A DNA stretch of 17,263 nucleotides, from contig JAGBIR010000235.1 in the NCBI GenBank assembly GCA_017934845.1, forward strand, positions 1-17,263. The letters run 5' to 3'. Each line of letters opens with the position of its first letter. Within the stretch, counting starts at the first letter, position 1. The DNA comes from Alistipes sp. GTDB taxonomy: Bacteria > Bacteroidota > Bacteroidia > Bacteroidales > Rikenellaceae. Positions 1 to 6,437 of this stretch are shown one piece after another. The notes under the pieces were generated by a model. That model saw only the letters and a program-made list of their open reading frames with translations, made no database searches and had not been told where the DNA came from. The translations under genes were made by a program, and so were the position numbers.

Positions 1-82
1 AAATTCAAAATTCAAAATTGATTTACTCCTTCCCGTAACGACTTAAAACCTCAATGTAGAAAACAATAAAAAACGATAAATT

Positions 83-514
83 ATGAAAGTAAAGATTGTA
101 AACCATTCGCGCTTTGCGTTGCCCGAGTACCAGACTCCGTTGTCGGCAGGTTTGGATATCCGCGCCAACATAAAAGATAGCGTGACGCTTATGCCTTTGG
201 AGCGCGCGATGATTCCTACGGGATTGTTTGTTGAGCTTCCCGAAGGCTACGAGATGCAGATTCGCCCCCGCAGTGGCTTGGCTGCCAAGCACGGCATCAC
301 GGTTTTGAACTCGCCCGGCACTATCGATGCCGACTATCGTGGCGAGATTAAGGTTATATTGGTGAACCTGAGCAACGAACCATTCGTTATCGAGGGAGGC
401 GAGCGCATCGCCCAGATGGTCGTAGCGCGCCACGAGCAGGTCGAGTGGGAGAGTGTCGAGGAGCTTGGCACAACCGAGCGCGGTGCCGGTGGCTTCGGCT
501 CAACAGGAAAGTAA
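83..514 (+). CDS. dut: Deoxyuridine 5'-triphosphate nucleotidohydrolase (dUTPase)
   Basis: Hydrolyses dUTP to dUMP and pyrophosphate, keeping uracil out of DNA and supplying dUMP for thymidylate synthesis; cytosolic homotrimer in this family. All five dUTPase motifs are visible in the 143 residues: AGLDIRA (22-28), RPRSGLA (61-67), [10 protein letters not shown] (79-88, with the expected catalytic Asp82), GERIAQMV (106-113) and the C-terminal glycine-rich [10 protein letters not shown] (133-142) that closes over the active site. Length is normal for the trimeric family. The ATG at 83 follows an A-rich stretch with no clear Shine-Dalgarno, as is usual in Bacteroidetes. It is followed by 330 bp of repeats before holB, so it is probably transcribed separately from that operon, or is the last gene of a unit entering from the left. 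Confidence 0.97.
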   Translation: MKVKIVNHSRFALPEYQTPLSAGLDIRANIKDSVTLMPLERAMIPTGLFVELPEGYEMQIRPRSGLAAKHGITVLNSPGTIDADYRGEIKVILVNLSNEPFVIEGGERIAQMVVARHEQVEWESVEELGTTERGAGGFGSTGK

Positions 515-532
515 ATGTTTTAATTCAGAATT

Positions 533-583
533 CAGCCGTAACGGCTGTTTCCTGAAGCGGTCGTAACGACCGTTTCCTGAAGC
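533..583 (+). repeat. Two tandem GTAAC-loop hairpin repeats
   Basis: Two adjacent units of about 25 bp, each a short hairpin with loop GTAAC followed by TTTCCTGAAGC. The first hairpin is CAGCC-GTAAC-GGCTG (533-547), the second CGGTC-GTAAC-GACCG (558-572). The stem bases differ in a compensated way while loop and tail are identical, which suggests that the fold, not the exact sequence, is maintained. Related copies lie at 13361-13395 and 17084-17105. The first hairpin lies about 20 bp after the dut stop and is followed by TTT, so it could also weakly terminate dut transcription (inference). Confidence 0.75.
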
Positions 584-629
584 ATTATGGCGGAAATTAC
601 AGCAAGAAAGGCTTGCAAGGTGGGAATTT

Positions 630-677
630 ATACCCCTCTGTCCTGCGGACATCTCCCCTATATTAGGGGCGAAGTTT
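630..677 (+). repeat. Left-type (L) half-repeat of the DUF559-associated family
   Basis: Starts ATACCCCTC and ends GGGGCGAAGTTT. It contains an inner hairpin TGTCC-TGC-GGACA (639-651) and a second hairpin around CCCCTATATTAGGGG. The same unit occurs at 13509-13559, 13657-13706 and 14274-14324 around the DUF559 gene. The sequence just upstream (GCAAGAAAGGCTTGC, 602-616) matches the spacer type that precedes the copy at 13657, so this is a fragment of a longer composite element. No gene is present in this intergenic region (515-844). Confidence 0.85.
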
Positions 678-688
678 GGGATGGCAAA

Positions 689-738
689 AAACTCTCCCCT
701 TAAGATAGGGGGAGTCCCCGAAGGGGGAGGGGGTATGA
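689..738 (+). repeat. Right-type (R) half-repeat of the DUF559-associated family
   Basis: Reads AAACTCTCCCC..., a CCCCTTAAGATAGGGG-type hairpin, then CCCCGAAGGGGG, and ends GGGGTATGA. It matches the R units at 13423, 13575 and 14184. It lies 11 bp after an L unit in the order L-R, whereas the complete composites near 13.4-14.3 kb have the order R-spacer-L. L-R is, however, the order in which L and R flank the DUF559 gene, so this pair may be a gene-less counterpart (inference). Confidence 0.85.
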
Positions 739-780
739 CAAATGAGCAATTCAAAAAAATATTTCGGCGTGTAAGCCAAA

Positions 781-788
781 TAATTTTG
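781..788 (+). promoter_or_regulatory. Possible -7 promoter element upstream of holB
   Basis: TAATTTTG fits the Bacteroidetes -7 consensus TAnnTTTG and lies 57 bp before the holB start, in an otherwise gene-free stretch. No convincing TTTG -33 box was found 19-21 bp upstream; TATTTCGG lies too close. The match is part of an AATTTTGAATTTTGAATT repeat, so it may be fortuitous. Confidence 0.25.
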
Positions 789-844
789 AATTTTGAATTC
801 TCCGCACAGAGATACAATAGGAACAAAAACATAACCAAGAAAAG

Positions 845-1981
845 ATGCGTTTTGCAGATATCATAGGTCAGGAGAGCCTGAAACGACACCTCGCCGAGAG
901 TGTCGATAAGGGGCGTATCAGCCACGCACAGCTATTCAGCGGTGCGGCGGGTGTGGGTACGTTGCCCCTTGCCATAGCCTATGCGCAATACCTCAACTGT
1001 ACTTCCCGTCACGATGGCGATTCGTGCGGCGAGTGCCCTTCGTGCCGACAGATTGCCGAGGCGGCACACCCCGACCTGCACTTCGTCTTCCCCGTAAACA
1101 AGCAGGGCAAGAAGTCGGGCGAGGTGGTTCTCTCGGACGAGTTTATGCCTCTGTGGCGTGAGATGCTGGAAGAGAGTGGCGGCTACTTCACGCCCCAGCA
1201 GTGGTACGATAGGTTGGACTTGGGTAAGACCCTCAAGGGCCTTATCACAGCCCGCGAGGCCGACGAGATAATCCGTCGCCTGCAATTCAAGAGCTTCGAG
1301 TCGGAGTACAAGATTATGATAATCTGGCAACCCGAGGCAATGAACGAGGATGCCGCCAACAAGATACTGAAAATCCTTGAGGAGCCGTGGGAGAAGACCG
1401 TTTTCCTGCTGGTGTCGGAGCGTCCCGACCTGCTGTTGCCAACCATCCTCTCGCGCGTGCAGGAGGTTGCCGTGCCGCGCCTTGCGATTGAGGATTTGAT
1501 GCCTATGGGTCGGGGTGACGAGCAACAGCGACGTAACATGGCACGCCTGGCGGCGGGTAACCTTATCGAGATGCGCGCCCTGGCCGGAGGTGAGCAGGAT
1601 GCCATCAAGGCCGAGAGCTTCGAACTCTTCTGCCGACTCATGCGCCTGTCGTATAACGACAAGCACCTCGAACTTATGGAGTGGGCCGACGAGGTGGCTC
1701 AACTCACGCGCGAGCAGCAACGCGCCCTGCTACGTCATACGGCGCGCCTTTTGAGAGAGAGCTATATGCTGCACGCGGGCTTGGGCTCGATTAGCTACCT
1801 GTGGGGTGCCGAGGCCGACTTCTGCAATAAGTTTGCACCATTTATAGGCAACCAGAATGTAGAGTTCATCCTCGACCAGATTGAGACGGCAATGCGCCAA
1901 GTGAGCCAGAACGGCAATGCGCGAATAATCTTCACGCACTTTGCGCTGGCGGTAAGTAAAACCATTAACCGCCTGAAGTGA
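845..1981 (+). CDS. holB: DNA polymerase III clamp-loader subunit delta'
   Basis: Subunit of the clamp loader that places the sliding clamp on primed DNA. The 378-residue protein has the AAA+ layout of delta': the N-terminal MRFADIIGQESLKRHL start typical of clamp-loader subunits, a degenerate P-loop GAAGVGT (33-39) lacking the ATP-binding lysine (normal for delta', which does not hydrolyse ATP), and a zinc-binding Cys set at C52, C61, C64 and C67. After these come ANKILKILEEP and LSRV, where many relatives have SRC; here Val replaces Cys. The C-terminal 150 residues are helical, as expected for the collar domain. The stop codon overlaps the start of folK by one base. It is probably the first gene of the long operon running to 9724. 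Confidence 0.93.
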   Translation: MRFADIIGQESLKRHLAESVDKGRISHAQLFSGAAGVGTLPLAIAYAQYLNCTSRHDGDSCGECPSCRQIAEAAHPDLHFVFPVNKQGKKSGEVVLSDEFMPLWREMLEESGGYFTPQQWYDRLDLGKTLKGLITAREADEIIRRLQFKSFESEYKIMIIWQPEAMNEDAANKILKILEEPWEKTVFLLVSERPDLLLPTILSRVQEVAVPRLAIEDLMPMGRGDEQQRRNMARLAAGNLIEMRALAGGEQDAIKAESFELFCRLMRLSYNDKHLELMEWADEVAQLTREQQRALLRHTARLLRESYMLHAGLGSISYLWGAEADFCNKFAPFIGNQNVEFILDQIETAMRQVSQNGNARIIFTHFALAVSKTINRLK

Positions 1982-2475
1982 TGCACCGTGTAACACTCCT
2001 TACGGGAAGCAACGATGCTTCGGCACGCGAGATACTCCACCTCGCAGCGCAACTGCTCGCCGAGCGCATAGGAGAGCTGGAGGCAGCGTCGGAGATTTAC
2101 TCTTCCGAGCCGTGGGGTTTTTCGGCCGAGCGCGGTTTTTTGAATCAGGCACTGCTATTCAGGAGTGAGCTCGAGCCGCTGGAGGTGCTCGATGTGGCAC
2201 TCGATGTTGAGCAGAGGGTTGGCCGTCGTCGCGACGAGGAGCTGCGCGAAAAGTTATCTACGGGCGAGAAGTATGCCTCGCGCGTGGTCGATATCGACGT
2301 TATGTTCTACGACGATAGAGTAATCCGCAGCGAGCGACTCTGCGTGCCGCACCCGTTACTGCACCGTCGTGAGTTCGCCCTGCGACCGCTATGCGAGATT
2401 ATGGGCGATGTTTGCCATCCGGTGCTGGGCATAAAGTTGAAAGATATAGACCCCGAAAGGGAGTACGAAATATAA
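1981..2475 (+). CDS. folK: 2-amino-4-hydroxy-6-hydroxymethyldihydropteridine pyrophosphokinase (HPPK)
   Basis: Transfers pyrophosphate from ATP to 6-hydroxymethyl-7,8-dihydropterin, the step before dihydropteroate synthase in folate synthesis. Family signatures are present: LLTGSN at the N-terminus, SEPWGF (the 'PPWG' region), NQALLFRSEL, the GRRRDEE segment, and VVDIDVMFYDD with the Mg-binding aspartates D104 and D106, then LCVPHPLLHRREFALRPLCEI. The length of 164 residues is typical. I start at ATG 1981, which overlaps the holB TGA by one base (TGATG); a GTG lies one codon earlier at 1978 but gives no advantage. The overlap implies translational coupling with holB. folE, encoding the first enzyme of the same pathway, lies 8 kb downstream in this window. 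Confidence 0.95.
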   Translation: MHRVTLLTGSNDASAREILHLAAQLLAERIGELEAASEIYSSEPWGFSAERGFLNQALLFRSELEPLEVLDVALDVEQRVGRRRDEELREKLSTGEKYASRVVDIDVMFYDDRVIRSERLCVPHPLLHRREFALRPLCEIMGDVCHPVLGIKLKDIDPEREYEI

Positions 2476-2493
2476 TTTTTGTTGAGAAAAGAT

Positions 2494-3009
2494 ATGAAAA
2501 GAGCAATATCGATATTGATAGTTGTGGCTGCGGCGGCCTCGCTGCTGTGCGGCTGTTTCAAGCAGGTTGTAGCCTACACGGTGCTTAACGTTGCCATTTA
2601 TGAGCAGAGCGAGCAGGATGGCCCTACGCCCCGCGCCAAGGATATTATCTCGTATGCCTACTATGTTGACACGGTAGATTGGCACATAGCCTCGTGGGAT
2701 GATGCTTTGGTTGGACGCATTACAAACAAGACCACAGGCGAGGTGCTTTCGGCCCCCGACGTGATTGGCGAGTTTAACTCTACGGCCGACTATCAGATGT
2801 CGATCGAGCTGAATCAGAAGATATCGATGGTTGTGGCGGTAAATCCCGAAATCAAGATGTATGCCTACCGCAAATATGAGCTGCCCATAAACCTCGACCA
2901 TGTGGATGCCAAGCTCTATATGTCAACGTGGAAGCGCAGCCACACAAACTCGGGATGGTGGGTTGTAAATCCGTTCTACGGCATTAAGACCGAGACCACA
3001 GAGCAGTAA
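2494..3009 (+). CDS. Small lipoprotein of unknown function
   Basis: A 171-residue protein I do not recognise. It begins with a short basic stretch and a hydrophobic core (MKRAISILIVVAAAASLL) followed by a lipobox-like CGC, so it is probably exported and lipid-anchored at about residue 21. The mature part is soluble-looking, with acidic and aromatic residues (DIISYAYYVDTVDWHIASW, TNKTTGEVL, KSHxNSGWW-like end WKRSHTNSGWWVVNPFYGI), and looks like a small beta-rich envelope domain. The frame is open back to TTG 2479, but ATG 2494 gives a canonical lipoprotein signal and lies 18 bp after folK. The next gene, 28 bp downstream, is also a lipoprotein, so a shared envelope role is plausible (inference). 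Confidence 0.8.
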   Translation: MKRAISILIVVAAAASLLCGCFKQVVAYTVLNVAIYEQSEQDGPTPRAKDIISYAYYVDTVDWHIASWDDALVGRITNKTTGEVLSAPDVIGEFNSTADYQMSIELNQKISMVVAVNPEIKMYAYRKYELPINLDHVDAKLYMSTWKRSHTNSGWWVVNPFYGIKTETTEQ

Positions 3010-3037
3010 ACATTGAAAACAGAGATTTAAGAGATAT

Positions 3038-5131
3038 ATGAACAGAATAATTTTTCATCGTGGCCACCACTCAGCAAAGAGTTGGATGACGGCAGCCGTA
3101 GTGATACTCTTTGCCGGTGCGTTTTTCAGCCGCTGTGCCTCGATAGGTCAGTTGGACGGAGGCCCTAAAGATACCATTCCGCCCGTAGTGCTGGGTATGA
3201 TGCCCGAGAACTATACCGAGAGCCTTACGACAAAGCGTATCGCCGTTGAGTTTAACGAGTATATAAAGCTGAAGGATCAGCAGAAGGAGCTTTACACCTC
3301 GCCGGCAATGAAGAAGAAACCTACATTGCTGATGCGTGGCAAGACCCTCTTTATCGATATCAAGGACGACACGCTCAAGCCCAACACCACCTACGCCATT
3401 GAGTTTGGTGGTGCCGTAGCCGACAACAACGAGGGTAACCCGCTGCATGGCTTCCGCTATGTATTCTCGACAGGAGGCCCCATCGACTCGCTCTTTATGT
3501 CGGGCTATACCGAGGATAGCGAGAAGGCCGATTCGCTGGGTCGCTCGTTTATCTACTTCTTCGAGGCCGACTCGGTTGCCGAGCCTAAGGATTACGACTC
3601 GACAATCTTCAACTACAAACCATCGAAGATTGCCCGCTCGAACGGTAACGGAATATTCATTGCTCAGAACCTCAAACCGGTGAATTATCGCATCTACGCC
3701 ATGTATGACGACAACGACAACCAGACCTACGAGCCGGGTGTCGATAAGGTAGGATTTGTCGATGGCGTATATAATCCGCTGGAGATGCCCGCCTTTGGTG
3801 TGTGGTTCGACTCGTTGCGCCACTATATGTCGGCCGACCCGCAGATCTACTTCCGTATGTTTACCGACGAGAGCTTCGTGCGCCAGTCGTTGCAGGATCA
3901 CCTGCGCCCCGACCAGCACAAGGTGCTGCTCTACTTCGCGACGAAGAACCCCGATATAAAGGAGATTAAGCTCGACGGCATAAATCCGCGCGACATCATC
4001 ATCGAGCCGCAGTCGTCACGTCGCGATACGTTGACACTTTGGCTCAAGACCCCGTCGGAGATGCTGCCCGATACTATTCGAGGCTTCGTGCGCTATATGA
4101 AGCACGACTCGGTGCGCGTATTGAGAGAGGATACGGCAAAGTTGCGACTCACTTGGCGATTGGTCGAGAGCCGCGAACAGGAGCGCGAGCGCGAGCGACT
4201 GGAGAAGGAGAAGGCCAAGGCCGAGGCCGAAGGTGTAGAGTGGCGCGAGCCACCACGCCCATCGACCTTCAAGATGGAGAAGTTCCAGGCTACGGCTGAG
4301 GTGAATCCCGAACAGGATCTGTCGATAGAGTTCTCTACTCCGCTTTTGAAGTTCGACTCTACGGCTGTCGAGATGCTCTCGTGGGGCGAGGGAGGCGATA
4401 CGCTGCCCGAGACCATACACTTCATACCCGATACGCTCTCACCGCGCAAGTGGAAGGTGCGTACGCAGTGGAACGCCAAGCGTAAATACCAGCTCTTCTT
4501 CCCCACCGACTCGATGGAGGATATTACGGGCGAGGGCAACGACTCCATTACGATGAACCTTACGGTGAGCGATAAGGATAAGTTTGCCGTACTCAACCTG
4601 CGTGTAATACCGCGCGATCCCGACTACAACTACATCCTGCAACTCACCGACGCCTCGTCGAACCGAGTTCAGCGCGAGCTGCGTTTTGCCGGTGCAGGTG
4701 TCCACACTATAAACTACGTCCCCGCGGGCGAGATGCGCATACGAATCATCGAGGATATGAACCGTAATGGCCAGTGGGATGGCGGTAATCTTGTTGAGCG
4801 CCGACAGAGTGAACGTGCCGAGTTCTACAAAAACGACAAGGAGGAGGAGATTATGACCACCAAGACGGGCTGGGAGTTCGACATCACACTCGATATGACA
4901 AAAATCTTCGCACCCGTTACTATGGAGCAGCTTATCGAGCGATTGGATAAGCGCGAGGAGGCTCGTGTGCTGAAGCTCGAGGAGGAGCGTCGCAAGAAGG
5001 CTCTCGAGGAGCAGAACAAGAGTGCCGGCGGCTTTGGTGGCATGGGCGGCATGGGCGGCGGCCTCGGAGGTATGATGGGCGGCATGACCGGCGGTATGGG
5101 CGGCGGCATGGGCGGCGGTATGAACTATTAA
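3038..5131 (+). CDS. Ig-like (SbsA/Big_5-type) domain lipoprotein with Gly/Met-rich tail
   Basis: A 697-residue envelope protein of a family common in Bacteroidetes, without an assigned molecular function. The N-terminus carries a hydrophobic segment (about 17-30) ending FFSRCAS, so lipidation at C33 is likely although Arg at -1 is unusual. The segment CASIGQLDGGPKDTIPP followed by a beta-rich domain (about 45-148, with VEFNEYI and TTYAIEFGGAVADNNEGN) matches the bacterial Ig-like 5 domain. A highly charged Glu/Arg/Lys run occupies about 375-403. More beta-rich sequence follows, including an EDMNRNGQWDGGN calcium-loop-like segment. The end is a charged helix and then a low-complexity tail of Gly and Met (about 664-697) closing with NY. 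It sits between another lipoprotein and an outer-membrane barrel, consistent with an outer-membrane role (inference). Confidence 0.85.
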   Translation: MNRIIFHRGHHSAKSWMTAAVVILFAGAFFSRCASIGQLDGGPKDTIPPVVLGMMPENYTESLTTKRIAVEFNEYIKLKDQQKELYTSPAMKKKPTLLMRGKTLFIDIKDDTLKPNTTYAIEFGGAVADNNEGNPLHGFRYVFSTGGPIDSLFMSGYTEDSEKADSLGRSFIYFFEADSVAEPKDYDSTIFNYKPSKIARSNGNGIFIAQNLKPVNYRIYAMYDDNDNQTYEPGVDKVGFVDGVYNPLEMPAFGVWFDSLRHYMSADPQIYFRMFTDESFVRQSLQDHLRPDQHKVLLYFATKNPDIKEIKLDGINPRDIIIEPQSSRRDTLTLWLKTPSEMLPDTIRGFVRYMKHDSVRVLREDTAKLRLTWRLVESREQERERERLEKEKAKAEAEGVEWREPPRPSTFKMEKFQATAEVNPEQDLSIEFSTPLLKFDSTAVEMLSWGEGGDTLPETIHFIPDTLSPRKWKVRTQWNAKRKYQLFFPTDSMEDITGEGNDSITMNLTVSDKDKFAVLNLRVIPRDPDYNYILQLTDASSNRVQRELRFAGAGVHTINYVPAGEMRIRIIEDMNRNGQWDGGNLVERRQSERAEFYKNDKEEEIMTTKTGWEFDITLDMTKIFAPVTMEQLIERLDKREEARVLKLEEERRKKALEEQNKSAGGFGGMGGMGGGLGGMMGGMTGGMGGGMGGGMNY

Positions 5132-5149
5132 CGAGAAAGGAGTATTAGA

Positions 5150-6010
5150 ATGATGAAACACAGATTGATAATATTTTTGGCTTCTCTCGGCGCGCTATTC
5201 TTCGCGCTCTGCCCTGCGGCGCAGGCTCAACATACGGTGGGCGTTTTTGGCGGTATGGGCATAGCATCGATGCGCCCCTTCCCCAAGCAGGAGATGAAGA
5301 GCATTGTCGGAGCGCAAAACTACGGCTTCTCGTGGCGATACTACTCGTTGCCGCGCTTTGTGGGTGCTGTGGGTGCCGATGTTGAGTTTATGCAACGTGG
5401 CTACACCTTTGGCTACACATACCGAACAATACTCGACGAGAATGGCGAGGAGCAGCGCGAATACAAATACTTTACGCGCAAGCTCAACTCCATTATGGTG
5501 CCGCTGATTTGGCAGCCCCACGTCTATCTGGCGCGCAACCACGTAAGACTCTACATCGAGGGTGCGCTTACACTGTCGTATAACTTTGGTGGTGGATATG
5601 AGTATGTCGATACCGACCGCAAGGGCGACTACGACTGGCGCGTGGAGCGCGACAACCGCTGGAACTACGGTCTGGCAGGTGGCGGAGGCTTTGCCCTGCT
5701 GTTTGGTCGCTACGAGGTAGGTTTTCGTGCGCGCTACTACTTCGGCTATGCCGATTTGATGCGTAACCTCAACAAATATTACGACAATGGCACCGATGGC
5801 GATGAGAATCCGTGGTATCGCACCCCCAACCGCTCGCCACTCGACAACATAACATTCAACCTGACGCTCGCCTACCGCTTCAACAAGGAGGGCTTCACCT
5901 CGTGGACCCACAAACAACAGAAGGCGCGCCGCGAGAAGAACAAGGAGTTTAACTTCTCGGAAAAGACCAACAATCGCTCGGCTACGCCACGCCCCAACCG
6001 CCGTCGATAG
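5150..6010 (+). CDS. Outer-membrane beta-barrel protein, PorT-like family
   Basis: Predicted 286-residue outer-membrane protein. Residues 1-26 form a Sec signal ending AQA before Gln27. The mature region has alternating amphipathic strands rich in Gly, Tyr and Arg (GVFGGMGIASM, FVGAVGADVEFMQRGYTFGY, VRLYIEGALTLSYNFGGGYEY, YEVGFRARYYFGYADLM, ITFNLTLAYRF) typical of the small Bacteroidetes OMP_b-brl_2/PorT-like barrels. PorT itself belongs to type IX secretion, but sequence alone does not show that this is the orthologue. After the last strand an unusual basic, Asn-rich tail of about 45 residues ends RPNRRR. An AAGGAG at 5137-5142, 7 bp before the ATG at 5150, is a rare good Shine-Dalgarno in this window; ATG 5153 is an alternative start. 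Confidence 0.82.
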   Translation: MMKHRLIIFLASLGALFFALCPAAQAQHTVGVFGGMGIASMRPFPKQEMKSIVGAQNYGFSWRYYSLPRFVGAVGADVEFMQRGYTFGYTYRTILDENGEEQREYKYFTRKLNSIMVPLIWQPHVYLARNHVRLYIEGALTLSYNFGGGYEYVDTDRKGDYDWRVERDNRWNYGLAGGGGFALLFGRYEVGFRARYYFGYADLMRNLNKYYDNGTDGDENPWYRTPNRSPLDNITFNLTLAYRFNKEGFTSWTHKQQKARREKNKEFNFSEKTNNRSATPRPNRRR

Positions 6011-6049
6011 AGGTAACAAAATATCGAAAATCAGAAACACAAAACATAT

Positions 6050-6397
6050 ATGGAAGCAACACAAACTACACGACAGCAGAAGATTGCGCGACAGATTCAG
6101 CGCGACATTGCCGAGATTTTGCAGAAGGAGGCACGCGCCGTGACGGCAGGTGCTATGGTTACCGTCACCACCGTACGCGTATCGCCCGATTTGGCCTACG
6201 CGAAGGTATATTTCAGCATCTTCCCCTTCAACCGCAACGAGGAGGTTATGGAATCGCTCAACTCCAACAACTGGCTCTTGCGTCGCGAGCTTGGCAAGCG
6301 CATACGCAACCAGCTGAAGGTTGTCCCCGAGCTGCAGTTCTTCCTCGATGACTCGCTGGAGTATATCGAGAATATCGACTCGCTGCTCAAGGAGTAA
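6050..6397 (+). CDS. rbfA: Ribosome-binding factor A
   Basis: Binds the 30S precursor and helps maturation of the 5' end of 16S rRNA; needed for growth in the cold in other bacteria. The 115 residues show the RbfA KH-like fold pattern: RQQKIARQIQRDIAEIL at the N-terminus, the beta strands VTVTTVRVSPDLAYAKVYFSI, and the conserved end LKVVPELQFFLDDSLEYIENI. Length is normal. It lies 39 bp after the barrel gene and 40 bp before the permease, in one direction. The last 5 codons plus the following bases are duplicated in tandem (6385-6416). Confidence 0.95.
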   Translation: MEATQTTRQQKIARQIQRDIAEILQKEARAVTAGAMVTVTTVRVSPDLAYAKVYFSIFPFNRNEEVMESLNSNNWLLRRELGKRIRNQLKVVPELQFFLDDSLEYIENIDSLLKE

Positions 6398-6416
6398 AAC
6401 GCTCAAGGAGTAAAAC
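6385..6416 (+). repeat. Perfect 16-bp tandem duplication at the rbfA 3' end
   Basis: GCTCAAGGAGTAAAAC occurs twice in direct succession (6385-6400 and 6401-6416). The first copy contains the rbfA stop codon; the second lies in the spacer before the permease start at 6438. It looks like a local slippage duplication and does not change either protein. Each copy carries AAGGAG, but the second is about 28 bp from the next ATG, too far for a normal ribosome site. Confidence 0.9.
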
Positions 6417-6437
6417 CGCATAACGACCCCACCGGAA

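Noticed and set aside
33..42. Additional GTAAC hairpin copy (CCCGTAACGA) before dut
   Set aside because: The flanks do not pair and the TTTCC tail is missing.
681..866. Short + strand open frame of about 61 codons through the R repeat into holB
   Set aside because: It is composed of repeat sequence, overlaps the holB start and has no protein-like features.
845..1981. Broken holB because the P-loop lysine is missing
   Set aside because: Loss of the catalytic P-loop lysine is normal in delta' subunits, and the rest of the frame is intact.
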